Source of the DNA: Thiodiazotropha sp040506975
GTDB lineage: Bacteria; Pseudomonadota; Gammaproteobacteria; Chromatiales; Chromatiaceae
NCBI GenBank assembly: GCA_965211775.1
Contig: OZ242974.1
Span: forward strand, 4,278,001 to 4,342,000
Length of the DNA stretch: 64,000 bases
Reading direction: 5' to 3'
Shown: positions 9,433 through 19,508 of the stretch, piece after piece
Position numbering within the stretch: the stretch's first letter is position 1
How the letters are laid out: each line of letters opens with the position of its first letter
Program-made: the position numbers and the translations under genes
Notes under the pieces: generated by a model
The model's database searches: none
The model's input: only the letters and a program-made list of their open reading frames with translations
What the model was told of the DNA's origin: nothing

Positions 9433-9930
9433 CTAGTCAGCCTGATTATCCCAGACTTCGGGTTCAAGGCCATTTTCACGGGTCCAGGCAAGGTGACCGA
9501 TGATCTTGAAACGCGCCACCGACATAGCACCACGTTTAGCCCGGTTGCTGCTGCTTTTACCGACATACTCAATAATATCGTCCCGCTCTGCTTCATAAAT
9601 CTCATAGGGTTCATAATCCTCATCCATGAGTACCAGTACAACACTGTCCCAATCCTTATCGAGTTTAAGCTGACCAATCCTTTGACCTGATTTGCTTTCA
9701 TCGAAAATGGTTCTTGATTTGATCTGAATCTGTTTGCCGCCGCGCTTGGGGTCTACCGCATCATAGCCACCCTCACCCGTTGGTTTGGGCTCGAGCCGGA
9801 GTAGCTTGACAGCATCATATTCCGCAATTTCATTACTGATGCCGGGCAGGGGCTTTCCCATGGTACGTCGATACTCAGCGGCCAATACCCGGGCCTGGGC
9901 AATCAGTTTGTCGGCGGCATACAGGGTCAA
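9433..9930 (-). CDS. Conserved hypothetical, possibly nuclease-fold
   Basis: 165 residues. An in-frame stop lies just upstream, and the only good start is TTG at 9930, seven bases after AAGGGAG. The segment ISNEIAEYDAVKLL followed by GGYDAVD and KQIQIKSR has the spacing E...D...(Q)xK seen in PD-(D/E)xK nuclease-like folds. That assignment is by eye only. The C-terminal half is acidic and then basic (SSNRAKRGAMSVARF). It sits 37 bases after the helicase start on the same strand. I do not recognise a function. Confidence 0.6.
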   Translation of the reverse strand: MTLYAADKLIAQARVLAAEYRRTMGKPLPGISNEIAEYDAVKLLRLEPKPTGEGGYDAVDPKRGGKQIQIKSRTIFDESKSGQRIGQLKLDKDWDSVVLVLMDEDYEPYEIYEAERDDIIEYVGKSSSNRAKRGAMSVARFKIIGHLAWTRENGLEPEVWDNQAD

Positions 9931-10178
9931 GCCTCTGCTCCCTTACTATTCAGGAATGGAATTCTGCTCGGATTGTAGCCTATCTGGCGCCTGTCAAGAA
10001 ACGCTTAGTGTCTGTTGCAGCCACAGATATCCGCTATTTGCCCCCCTTCACCAACAGGCGTCGTCATGTTATCGGGGTGGGGACTGGTTTTGCATAAGGC
10101 TTCCGATTTGCCTGCCCTGTTTGCCCTGCTGTACATCAACACCGGCAATGGTAGCGGCCTCGAAATAAAAGGGATCGA

Positions 10179-13100
10179 TCAGGCAGTGGAGATTTGTTGC
10201 CGATCTCCCGCAATCTCTTGCAAGACCTCGGTAAAAACCCTGGGGCGTCCAAAATGATAGCCCTGTGCGAAATCCACCCCCATCTCCTGTAGCGCCTTGC
10301 CGATAGAGGCATCGCTCACATGTTCGGCAATCACTTCCTTGTCCATGAAATGAGCGAGCTCCATGATCGAAATAACCATCGCCAGATCGGCGGTGTTCTG
10401 GATCATCTCACGCACGAAGATGCCGTCGATTTTCACGTAGTTGACGGGAAAATCCTTGGGATATGAGAAAGAGGCGAAACCGGAGCCGAAATCATCCAGA
10501 TAACAGGAGCACCCCATCGATCTGACATCCTTCATGAAGGCCACGGTATCATTGATATCCCTGGCGAGAGCCGTTTCAGTGACTTCGAATCCCAGTTGCT
10601 CGGCAGGGACGGGGGGCTCACTGATACGCTTTTTCAAATAGCACTTGAATTCGCTGTCGACAACCGACTTGGTCGACAGATTGACTGAGAAACTGACGTC
10701 TCCCCGCAGCCTGTCGCCATAGGGTGTAATTGTATCAAAGAAGTGATCTATGACCCAAAGACCAACAGCTCGCATCAGATCATATTGTTCGGCGATTTTG
10801 ATGAAACGCTGTGGTGGTTGAGGTTCACCATTGTCATCGAGGATACGTAACAGGATTTCATAGTGCGTCTTCAATCCCGCATCTTGTTTAAGTGGAACGA
10901 TTGGTTGGGCAAAGAGCACCATTCGATCGTTCGCCAACGCTTCCTGAATAGCTGGAATCGTCTGGATAACCTGCATGTGTTTCTGATAGGCGGAATCGGA
11001 TGCCGAATAGAGTCGGGTACAGTTTCTACCACCCTCTTTGGCCATATAACAGGCAGACTTGGCGGCCTGTAACAGTTCGCTGGTATACGCTTGTTGCCGG
11101 GCGTCGACCTGCACCACACCAAGGCTGGCTGAAACAGGTATCAGGCGATCATTCCAACTGAAGCGATACCCCTCGATTGCATGACGTAATGATTCAGCAT
11201 TTTGAAATCCCCTATCCAGATCAGCATTCTTCATAAGCAGGGCGAATTCATCATCACCGATACGTGCCACCATGCCATCTTCGGTACTATAACTGGAGAC
11301 TATTGATGATACTGTCTGCAGCAGTTGATCACCGCCTTTGAAACCGCACAGATCATTGACCACATGAAACTTGTCCAGGTCAAGCAGTATCAATACATGT
11401 TGCGTGTCGTTGCTTTCCGCCTCGACCGACAGCTCACGCAGATGGCGTTCGAACCTGCGGCGATTAAACAGTCCGGTCAGTTCATCGGTGGAATACTCAT
11501 CCTTAATATGATTGAAACTCGTAAACAGTATACGATCAATGGCCCTGTCAACAATCGGCTGCACCCGATCCTGCATAACACTGTAGTCACCGCTATCGAC
11601 AGATTTTGCCAATTCAACATCTGTGATATCCAATGCCTTCAGACCATCTCCATTCACAAACAGGAAACGGTTTGAGTCGTTGTTTTTCCAAGCCAGAAAA
11701 AGCATACGTTTACCTGCATCCACAACCACCCAGGTATCGATCTTGAGGGACTTGACTCTCTCCAATGAAGCCTGATCAATTCCGGCTTCAGCACTGTTAT
11801 CAGGCTCATCGCCCCTGTTGGTGAAAAATCGGCTCAGGTATTCTTCATCAACCTCTATTCTCTGCTCACAAAACGGCGCCGCTGCATCGCCTCCCCTGAT
11901 AAGGGCTGTCTGTAGTTCGATTGCAAAGTTCCGGCTCTCTTCGGGATATACGGGATAGTCACGAAACCCCTTTCTGATAAGCGAAATCAGATCGCGAATT
12001 CGGCTTTCACTCATCTCGTACGGTAACGATTGGTTGAGGAAAAGTTTCCCCATTATTTCGATGACACGGGAATAGGCCTTCCAGGCCGTACTCTTCTCAC
12101 CTTCAATTGCATAGGTCTGTACCAATAGCTTGATCCATCCGAATTGAAACAGCTTTTCTATCGCAATGGATACCGATTTATCCGACAACTGAGTACGTAT
12201 GTAGCTTAAGACCTCTCGCTCCGCCGCAATATATTGCTCATCCTTTTCACAGTGTTCAATTGCAAGCTGACGATTACGATGAAATTTCTCGAGTTGGGCA
12301 TGTTTTAGAGCCTCGAGCGCCTGTGTCACTTCAGAAACGCTGGTCAGCTTGTTGCAATCAATAGCATCAAGAAGTTGAGATATCTTCGCCATATCCCTGA
12401 TCTGTCCCATTTGACTCCCCATCGTGAGATAGGGGGCCAGGGACTCTATCGTGGCCAGCAGTTGCCTGACGGGATGTTTACTGTTCTCCAATAACGAAGG
12501 GTCATTCACCACTTCCTGAATAATCTGAATCTCCATCCGGTTGAGCAGATCCTTCAACTCCGCCGGTACAAGTGGATCATCACGCAGTGAAGAAACCAGT
12601 TCCTCCCCGGTGGTGACCGCGGCGCTAACCAGTGGATCTAGTTTTTGATTACCGGATGACTGACTCTCCAGCTCGTATTCGAGCTGTTTGAGGACTGACG
12701 AGCCAAACCTCAATGGCAGTCTATTGAGGGATTCTATAACCTGGTTTTTATCAATCCTCACAACTTTCGATCCCGGATCGTTGCGGTCAGTATGATGCTT
12801 CACATCGAGTAGTGTGGATAGATGTTGTATAACCTTGCCCACATTAGGATGGAATATCTTTTTCGCCTGAAGACTTTGATTGGTGCTGACCTGGTGTTGT
12901 GAAGTGAAATCGATTCCTTTCTCCTTCAGCAGCTCAACGATTTCTTCGTATAGGCTATCGAGCCCTTTCAGGACGGTCCCGTGAAATACACTCAGGATCA
13001 AGTGAAAACAGTTGATTTCCAAATCGAACCTGTCCAATGCATGTTTCAGCGCATTGAGCAGACTGATCGGTGAGAGAGGATTGTTCTCATCCTTGATCGT

Positions 13101-13868
13101 ATGTTCTGTCAGATAGGTGAGTGATGTTTCGATGTGGTAGAGGTTACGCGCCAATTCCGTCTCACTCTGCCTGGCTATATCGTTGATTACAACCCAGTGA
13201 TCGATCTCAACCTTTTCAACCAGTTCAAGTTCCTGGTTAACCTCCGTCGAGGGAACCCGGGTGACGCCAACCAGGCTGACCAACTCATCAAATGATTTTT
13301 CTACCTGTCCGAAAAAGGCTGCTGAAATCTCAGTTTGTTCTCTTTCCAGTGCTGTCATCATCAGAATCAGCGTTGATTCCTGTTGACTGCTCTGGGGTTC
13401 ATTGGCACGCGCCAGCAACGCCTCTTTTGATTGGGTGAAAAAAGACCTCAGCAGCGGATTGAGGTAATCGAGCAACCGGCTCTGCAGCGCCTCTATCAAT
13501 GGCGTCACTGCCGCCTTATCGATAGATGTCTGTTCTATGTGCTTGCTCTCTCGTTGAGACTGAAGATAGGTATACAGCGCCTCTGCTTCCTGATGATCAA
13601 TTATGCTGCCACCCACTCCATGGTCATGTTTATAGACCAAGGAAACACGCACCTGTTTGGAGGCAAAGCTAAGGACCGCATTTATTCGATCAGATTCAGC
13701 GATGTAACCATCGGGCAGCAGTTCATCCAGCCTCTCGTCATCACACTGCAGATAGATACCACCTTCGGAAAAGTTACAAATCCTGCACGCCTCGAAGGTC
13801 TGCCCCCGAAAAGCAAGATCTGCCGACAGATCGATCTCCAGCCGTTGATGCCTTCTACGATTATTCAT
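10179..13868 (-). CDS. PilZ-DUF1631-GGDEF-EAL protein
   Basis: A 1229-residue cytoplasmic c-di-GMP signalling protein. A PilZ domain opens the protein (RRRHQRLEIDLSADL, residues 3 to about 110). A long helical DUF1631-like region follows to about residue 700. Then come a GGDEF domain (DELTGLFNRRRFERHL to about 960) and an EAL domain to the end. The GGDEF signature reads IGDDEF, so the second glycine is lost and cyclase activity is doubtful. The EAL signature reads EIL, but FSVNLS, FEVTET, YLDDFGSGF, VKIDG, IAEHV and AQGYHFGRP keep the metal and catalytic residues, so phosphodiesterase activity is plausible. An IS1595 copy lies 46 bases upstream of its ATG. Confidence 0.85.
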   Translation of the reverse strand: MNNRRRHQRLEIDLSADLAFRGQTFEACRICNFSEGGIYLQCDDERLDELLPDGYIAESDRINAVLSFASKQVRVSLVYKHDHGVGGSIIDHQEAEALYTYLQSQRESKHIEQTSIDKAAVTPLIEALQSRLLDYLNPLLRSFFTQSKEALLARANEPQSSQQESTLILMMTALEREQTEISAAFFGQVEKSFDELVSLVGVTRVPSTEVNQELELVEKVEIDHWVVINDIARQSETELARNLYHIETSLTYLTEHTIKDENNPLSPISLLNALKHALDRFDLEINCFHLILSVFHGTVLKGLDSLYEEIVELLKEKGIDFTSQHQVSTNQSLQAKKIFHPNVGKVIQHLSTLLDVKHHTDRNDPGSKVVRIDKNQVIESLNRLPLRFGSSVLKQLEYELESQSSGNQKLDPLVSAAVTTGEELVSSLRDDPLVPAELKDLLNRMEIQIIQEVVNDPSLLENSKHPVRQLLATIESLAPYLTMGSQMGQIRDMAKISQLLDAIDCNKLTSVSEVTQALEALKHAQLEKFHRNRQLAIEHCEKDEQYIAAEREVLSYIRTQLSDKSVSIAIEKLFQFGWIKLLVQTYAIEGEKSTAWKAYSRVIEIMGKLFLNQSLPYEMSESRIRDLISLIRKGFRDYPVYPEESRNFAIELQTALIRGGDAAAPFCEQRIEVDEEYLSRFFTNRGDEPDNSAEAGIDQASLERVKSLKIDTWVVVDAGKRMLFLAWKNNDSNRFLFVNGDGLKALDITDVELAKSVDSGDYSVMQDRVQPIVDRAIDRILFTSFNHIKDEYSTDELTGLFNRRRFERHLRELSVEAESNDTQHVLILLDLDKFHVVNDLCGFKGGDQLLQTVSSIVSSYSTEDGMVARIGDDEFALLMKNADLDRGFQNAESLRHAIEGYRFSWNDRLIPVSASLGVVQVDARQQAYTSELLQAAKSACYMAKEGGRNCTRLYSASDSAYQKHMQVIQTIPAIQEALANDRMVLFAQPIVPLKQDAGLKTHYEILLRILDDNGEPQPPQRFIKIAEQYDLMRAVGLWVIDHFFDTITPYGDRLRGDVSFSVNLSTKSVVDSEFKCYLKKRISEPPVPAEQLGFEVTETALARDINDTVAFMKDVRSMGCSCYLDDFGSGFASFSYPKDFPVNYVKIDGIFVREMIQNTADLAMVISIMELAHFMDKEVIAEHVSDASIGKALQEMGVDFAQGYHFGRPRVFTEVLQEIAGDRQQISTA

Positions 13869-13914
13869 TCAATGGTCCGCAGCAAAGGTTACTCCCAGGA
13901 TAATAATAACCTTT

Positions 13915-14943
13915 CCTGATTACCCCTAAACCTCAGCCATTCTCAAGAGGCGATATGGCATAGGTGGAGTGCGAAGAGCGGCAAAAAGCAATCGTTCAAT
14001 CATGGCGGGTAAATCGAAACGGCGGTTAAACCGATATTCGAACTCAGCAAGATAACGCGACACATGTTTATCTCGAATCGCATGAAAAGTACCCAACAGA
14101 CTGTTTTTGACATTACCCAACATCGTGTTTACCCATTTGAAGCACGAATACTGGACACTTTGGCGCCCACCACCCGTCACCATGGGGTTATGATGGCAAT
14201 CAGCGGTTGTCTCGCCACTAAAGCACCAAAGCCCATCGGTAAAGACTTCGCTGCCAGGCATCAAGCAGGAGCGGGCGTAGCGGGCGATTTCACGTTTGCG
14301 GAAGCCCCTTACACGACGCAGTTGAATTTTCATAGGCCTGCCGTCCCGCGTCGTCTCAACAGCAGCTACGAAAGGGATTTTGTTGCGCGACCCACGACCA
14401 CGCTTACCGGCTTGCTCGCCTCCGAGATAAGCATCATCCAATTCGATGCGACCGGCCAGTTTTTTTCCACGCTCACGTTCCATCATCACCTGCATCAACT
14501 TATGCTTGAGTCGCCAGGCCGTATTGTAGTTCACCCCGATTTCGCGGGAAAGTTGCAGCGCCGAGATACTTTTCTTGCGTTGGGTCAACAGATAGATCGC
14601 AAGAAACCACGTTCTCAGCGGCAGCTTGGTGCCATGGAAGATGCTGCCGGCGGTCAGGGAAGTCTGATGATGGCACTTGTGACATTGATATATCTGACGG
14701 TTTTTGAGTTCACAGCCTGTTGTGTTGCCGCACTCAGGGCAGACATAGCCCGTCGGCCAGCGCAAATCATACAATGCCTGTCGACACTGATCCTCGGTCC
14801 CATATTGTTCCAGAAAATCGTGCAAACCAAGACCTTTTTGAAATTGAATAGTATTTCTCGGCATGATGAAATCCTCTTTTATTCAGTAGGTTCCATTATG
14901 CTTGCACCACAGGCTCAATAGCTGAGCCTCATGAGTAATCAGG
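13915..14943 (-). mobile_element. IS1595-type insertion sequence, copy 1
   Basis: A 1029-bp element with imperfect terminal inverted repeats beginning CCTGATTAC. It is flanked by a perfect 8-bp direct repeat TAACCTTT (13907-13914 and 14944-14951). The family is assigned from the transposase, its zinc ribbon and the 8-bp duplication. It lies upstream of the c-di-GMP gene and may separate that gene from its promoter. Confidence 0.95.
13926..14864 (-). CDS. IS1595 family transposase, copy 1
   Basis: 312 residues. A zinc ribbon (C42, C45, C61, C64) is followed by the ISXO2-like DDE domain, with IELDDAYLGG and EVFTDGLWCF carrying the acidic residues, and the family end EFEYRFNRR. The start follows AGAGGA. 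This copy differs from the others by Asn at residue 55 and by SGETT instead of SGVTT near the second acidic residue. It appears intact. Confidence 0.92.
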   Translation of the reverse strand: MPRNTIQFQKGLGLHDFLEQYGTEDQCRQALYDLRWPTGYVCPECGNTTGCELKNRQIYQCHKCHHQTSLTAGSIFHGTKLPLRTWFLAIYLLTQRKKSISALQLSREIGVNYNTAWRLKHKLMQVMMERERGKKLAGRIELDDAYLGGEQAGKRGRGSRNKIPFVAAVETTRDGRPMKIQLRRVRGFRKREIARYARSCLMPGSEVFTDGLWCFSGETTADCHHNPMVTGGGRQSVQYSCFKWVNTMLGNVKNSLLGTFHAIRDKHVSRYLAEFEYRFNRRFDLPAMIERLLFAALRTPPMPYRLLRMAEV

Positions 14944-15125
14944 TAACCTTTTATTTTTTCTGATTATTCCATTATCGGCGAACGGCTGTAGAGCTTGAAA
15001 TAATAATGGTGATAATTTGTTAAAAGTGTCAATTTCCGCATAACCCCCGTCAATCACATGTCAGGATAAAAAGCGGGGTATGTAGTGTCTTATGGACAAG
15101 ATCACGCACCGATCCACACGCTTAA

Positions 15126-16693
15126 CCCGCATGTTTCATCCGTTTTTAAATTTAGCCGGTGATATGGCCAAGCTTGGATGGTTTGCCCTCACTGGGAACC
15201 AAACCTCTATCAAGCCCTGATTTTCCACCCTCCGGGCAGACTCCCCCTTACCCCCATTGTTGATCAACGTGCCGGGGCAGCACTCTGCCGGGCTATCCCG
15301 GCTTGAGTCGTGCCGCCACCTGGAAAAACAGCGCCTGATAGGGATAGGTGCTGGAGAGCAGGAAGCGGATCCGTCGCGTGTTGCGAATGATGACCGCCCC
15401 GATCTTGAACAGTTTGAGCCGGATCGTGGTCATCTGTGCACGCGCCAGTTCCGTGCCCTTCAGCGCGAGGCGCCGGATGGCCTCCATCAGCACATAGGCC
15501 AGACTGGACAGCAGTAGACGAAACTGATTGGCCCACCAGTAATGCGCGCTGGTGCGATCGGCGAACAGCCCCAGTTGCTGCTCCTTGATTCGGTTCTCCA
15601 TGTCACCACGGGCGCAGTAGAGGTCATCGTAAAGGCGCTGTTTGTCGCCGGCCAGGTTGGTGACGATGAAGCGTGGATTTGGCCCCTTGTCGGTGACCTC
15701 CAGTTTGGCGATCACCTTGCGACGCGTCTTCCAGGTGCTGGCGGCATAGTGAAACTGAAAGAATTCCCGCATCTTCATGCCGGTTCGCTTCGCCAGTTCC
15801 TCAACCCACTGCATGGGCTCACGGATACACCGCAGCAAGGCGTCATTCTTGGCGATGCCCACGATATAGCCCACAGCGTTGCGCTCGCACCAGCTGAGCA
15901 TGTGGTGACGGCAAAAGCCGCTATCGCCCCGAAAGATGATACGCACTTCAGGCCAAGCCCGGCGCAGGCGTTTGACCAACAGCGCCAGAATCGCCCAGGC
16001 ATGCTTGGGCGCATCGATCCGGCTGGGCCGCAGATAACTCACCAGCAGTTGATCGCCACAAAAGACATACAGGGGCAGGAAGCAGTAGTGATCGTAGTAG
16101 CCGTGAAAGAAGCGGCCTTCCTGGCGGCCATGCACCGGATCATCCGTGGCGTCGAAATCCAGGATCAGCTCATCGGGTGGTGCATCATATGAGGCAATGA
16201 ACTGCTCGAGCAGTAGGTTGTGGACATCAACGGCAACCCGGCGATCGACCCGGTTCTCCAGCCGACAAAGTGTCGACTGGCTGCCCAGTACCTCCTCGCG
16301 TTCGATCGAGCTCTGTAGGGCCGGGTCGGTGCGTAGTGTCTGATGGTCGTTCAGATCTTCATAACCCAGGCAGAGCCCATAGACTCGCTGGCGCAACAGG
16401 CTCAACTGGCTGTGTTCAATATAGCGGGGATCTCGCGGGTCGGGGATGACCGCATCAACCGCCTCGAGCAATCCCAGACGCCTGTCGATCTCACGCAGCA
16501 GCAACACGCCGCCGTCCGAGGTGATATCGCCACCGGAAAACTCGGCTTGAACCTTACGGCGTTTTAGGGCTGGAAAATCAAAGGCAGTCTGGGTACAGTT
16601 TGTCACAGGCAAAATCCTTTCGATTACAGTGTAAGCAACTGAATTATACCGAAGTATCAGGATTTTGCCTTTTTAATGCGTGAAATATTGGGG
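15126..16693 (-). mobile_element. IS1380-type insertion sequence, copy 1
   Basis: A 1568-bp element with ends CCCCAATATTTCACGC and, inverted, CCCGCATGTTTCATCC (imperfect terminal repeats). The 4-bp target duplication is TTAA (15122-15125 and 16694-16697). It lies 182 bases from IS1595 copy 1, between the c-di-GMP gene and mrcB, and hits no visible gene. Confidence 0.95.
15293..16606 (-). CDS. IS1380 family transposase, copy 1
   Basis: 437 residues from a GTG that follows AAAGGA by 8 bases; a TTG two codons earlier lies too close to that site. Family landmarks are SDGGVLLLREIDRRLGL near the N-terminus, LILDFDATDDPVHG with the first catalytic Asp, IIFRGDSGFCR with the second, and DMENRIKEQQLG with the catalytic Glu. 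This is the copy to which the others are compared. Confidence 0.93.
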   Translation of the reverse strand: MTNCTQTAFDFPALKRRKVQAEFSGGDITSDGGVLLLREIDRRLGLLEAVDAVIPDPRDPRYIEHSQLSLLRQRVYGLCLGYEDLNDHQTLRTDPALQSSIEREEVLGSQSTLCRLENRVDRRVAVDVHNLLLEQFIASYDAPPDELILDFDATDDPVHGRQEGRFFHGYYDHYCFLPLYVFCGDQLLVSYLRPSRIDAPKHAWAILALLVKRLRRAWPEVRIIFRGDSGFCRHHMLSWCERNAVGYIVGIAKNDALLRCIREPMQWVEELAKRTGMKMREFFQFHYAASTWKTRRKVIAKLEVTDKGPNPRFIVTNLAGDKQRLYDDLYCARGDMENRIKEQQLGLFADRTSAHYWWANQFRLLLSSLAYVLMEAIRRLALKGTELARAQMTTIRLKLFKIGAVIIRNTRRIRFLLSSTYPYQALFFQVAARLKPG

Positions 16694-16974
16694 TTAAGAA
16701 GCCTTTGAATAAATTAGAGATTTTCCATCCCACAGGTAAAATGCCATTGCAGATCATCATATGTAATTGAATAATAAGAATATTGTTATCTTAATAAAAT
16801 CTGTTTCCGGGCTTTGTAACTGCATGACCGGTAGAAATCAGCGATTCCTCGGGCCTCATTTATGTCCAGCATTGCAGCAGGATTGTGGCGCAGTAAAGCT
16901 GCATAAGCGACGGATAACGCCGCTGGACAGATACAAAGGCTTGGCAGTGAAAATCAAACCAGCCTCAACAGGCC

Positions 16975-19299
16975 TTAGTTGAAAAAGCGCTGAAACCAGA
17001 GAATTCCATCTTCGACCACTGATCCAGAGCGGGCACAAGCTGCCCGGGATGCCGGACCGCTACCACTTATGAAAGGATATTCAAGGACTTGGGGGCATCC
17101 CTCTCCCAGAAGTCCGGTTTCGGGATCAATCGCGAGCATCTCCACACCCGCTGGCAGATCCTGCTGTAATGACGAGACGCCAATACCATTCATCAAGCCG
17201 GCCCAGATCCGCATGGCGCCGCTGGAACCCGTCAATCCAGTCGGTTGGTTGTCATCGCGACCGACCCAAACGACTGCGGTATGTTTCCGGTCAAATCCGG
17301 CAAACCAGCTATCGCGTAAATTATCCGTAGTTCCAGTCTTTCCCGCCACGTCCACTTCACCCGGCAGCAGCCACTGGAGCGCCTTGCCCGTACCGCTACG
17401 GGTCACTTCGTTAAGTGCATGCCGCAGCAGATAGACCGCCCGGCTATCCACTCTTGACTCAACTGTCAGCGGGTATCGCGAGAGTGGCGTTCCCTGCGCG
17501 TCAGTCACGTCTCGGATCGATTTCAGGGTAGCGCCATATCCGCCATTCGCCAGCGTCTGGTACATCTGGGTCATTTCCAGGGGCGAGAGGGAGACCGCAC
17601 CCAGAAGCAGCGACGGATAGGAATGGAGCGGACGGCGTATCCCCAGCCTGTATAGATTGTCGATTACCGATTCAAGTCCGACAGAGAGCCCGAGACGGAC
17701 CGTTGCCTGATTGAACGACTCTGCCAGCGCCTGCTCCAGCGTCACCCCCTCATGACTCTGATTATCATAATTACCAGGGGTCCAGGTTTCACCGTTCATT
17801 CCCTTGATCTGAATCGGACTGTCATCGAGCGGTGAAAGCAGGTGATAGTCTCCTGACTGAGACAGGGCAGTGAGGTAGACGGCTGGTTTGATCAGTGACC
17901 CAACCGGACGTACCGCATCCAGGGCACGATTAAAACCTGCGTAACGCGGGTTTCTGTCTCCCACAACTGCCAGCACCTCCCCTGTCTCCGTATCCGCCAG
18001 GGTGAGCGCCCCTTGTAGGGTGCCGGCTTGGATACCCTGTTTACGCTCCAATTCACTCAGCTTCCGGGACAATGCCTGTTCGCCACGCTGCTGGAACCAG
18101 GGATCAAGCGTGGAGAAAATTCTTAAACCACCCGCACTTAAATCCTCCTCTTGATAATCTCTGCGTAACTGGCGTTTGACCAGATCCATAAATGCCGGAC
18201 TACCTGAACTGCGCAGGCTGCCCTGCTCTACCCCCAAGGCTCGGTCTCTTGCCGAATCTGCCTGTTGCGGGCTGATCACACCCTGGTCCGCCATCAGCTG
18301 CAGGACCAGACTGCGTCTCTTTTTCGCCTGCTCCGGGTGACGTCTCGGATCATAGGCCGAAGGTCCTCTCACCAGGGTGACCAGCAGCGCCAGGCGAGGC
18401 AGGTCCAACTCATGCAAGGGTCGATTGAAGTAGAAGCGACTGGCCAGGGCAAAGCCATGAATCGCCTTTCCCCCTTGCTGTCCCAGATAGATCTCATTTG
18501 CATAGGCTTCAAGAATCTCATCCTTGCTGTATCGCAAATCCAGTATCAGAGCCATCGCGATTTCATTGATCTTTCGCCACAGAGTACGTTCCTGGCTGAG
18601 GAAGTAGTTCTTCACCAACTGCTGCGTCAGTGTACTGCCACCCTGCACCACACGCTTCGCGGCCAGGTTGGCCCACAGCGCACGCCCGATCGCCATCGGA
18701 TCGATGCCGATATGCTGATAAAAACTGCGATCCTCCACCGCAATCAAGCCCGCCACCAGTAAATCAGGCAGCTCCTCTCGCGTCAGCAGAATACGGTCTT
18801 CACCTTGCGTCGAGGAGAGACTGCCGATGAGTCTCGGCTCAATACGATAATAACCGATCGGATCTCCGTTACCCGCCCGCTTCAAAGTACGTACACCCTG
18901 CTTATCCAGAACTACTTCCAGATAGTCGCTTGGACGATCGATATCGGGAAAATGAAACGGGCGTGTGCGTATAAGGTAGCGTCCGCGATAGCTGGAGTAC
19001 TCCCCGGGTCGATCGGGGTGTTTAACCCGTCGATATCCCAGTCCGTCGAGTGTCTGCTGCAGATGGCTGGCAGCCAAATAGGCACCCGGATAGAGGTCCA
19101 GGGTTCGGCTGTATACCTTGGCGGGCACATCCCAGCGACGTCCCTGAAAACGATTTTGCACGACCTGGTCGAGATAGAGGAGATATAGAATTACCGCCAG
19201 GAGAAGAGTGACAATCCCAAGCAAAAACCATCGCTTCCACCTTTGATTTCTACTGCGATTGGACTTGGTTATTCCCCGTTTTACACGCTTCTTCGTCAT
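16975..19299 (-). CDS. mrcB: Penicillin-binding protein 1B
   Basis: A 774-residue bifunctional peptidoglycan synthase, anchored by one membrane segment at about residues 25-45 after a basic cytoplasmic tail. A UB2H-like region follows. The glycosyltransferase domain (GT51) shows AVEDRSFYQHIGID with the catalytic Glu and GGSTLTQQLVKNYFL. The transpeptidase domain shows SLIK (acyl-serine), SFN and KTGTT. Length and order match E. coli PBP1b, whose outer-membrane activator LpoB binds UB2H. No partner gene is nearby. It is a monocistronic gene divergent from the cytochrome gene. Confidence 0.92.
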   Translation of the reverse strand: MTKKRVKRGITKSNRSRNQRWKRWFLLGIVTLLLAVILYLLYLDQVVQNRFQGRRWDVPAKVYSRTLDLYPGAYLAASHLQQTLDGLGYRRVKHPDRPGEYSSYRGRYLIRTRPFHFPDIDRPSDYLEVVLDKQGVRTLKRAGNGDPIGYYRIEPRLIGSLSSTQGEDRILLTREELPDLLVAGLIAVEDRSFYQHIGIDPMAIGRALWANLAAKRVVQGGSTLTQQLVKNYFLSQERTLWRKINEIAMALILDLRYSKDEILEAYANEIYLGQQGGKAIHGFALASRFYFNRPLHELDLPRLALLVTLVRGPSAYDPRRHPEQAKKRRSLVLQLMADQGVISPQQADSARDRALGVEQGSLRSSGSPAFMDLVKRQLRRDYQEEDLSAGGLRIFSTLDPWFQQRGEQALSRKLSELERKQGIQAGTLQGALTLADTETGEVLAVVGDRNPRYAGFNRALDAVRPVGSLIKPAVYLTALSQSGDYHLLSPLDDSPIQIKGMNGETWTPGNYDNQSHEGVTLEQALAESFNQATVRLGLSVGLESVIDNLYRLGIRRPLHSYPSLLLGAVSLSPLEMTQMYQTLANGGYGATLKSIRDVTDAQGTPLSRYPLTVESRVDSRAVYLLRHALNEVTRSGTGKALQWLLPGEVDVAGKTGTTDNLRDSWFAGFDRKHTAVVWVGRDDNQPTGLTGSSGAMRIWAGLMNGIGVSSLQQDLPAGVEMLAIDPETGLLGEGCPQVLEYPFISGSGPASRAACARSGSVVEDGILWFQRFFN

Positions 19300-19508
19300 A
19301 CTCGTTTACAGTTCTACAGACCGAGTCCAATCGCTCGTAATCTGATAAGGGCGGCCAACTGACTATTACCTAATCTATCGGAGACTACCTCAGTATGCCG
19401 CATCCCCATGCATTAAATTCCTAAAATCTCAATACGTGAATCAAGTCTCAAAAACCTTGGCCGCTATGTTGATTTGAAATGCACATGATAGCAGGGAGTT
19501 GAAACCAG

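Noticed and set aside
14064..14921. 285-codon open frame antisense to each IS1595 transposase (also at 20624, 31942, 35502 and 50413)
   Set aside because: It is the mirror frame of the transposase and is present in every copy only because the copies are identical; its product lacks recognisable domains.
15542..16192. 216-codon open frame antisense to each IS1380 transposase, and smaller companion frames
   Set aside because: Shadow frames of a real transposase in high-GC sequence; no ribosome-binding site and no domain.
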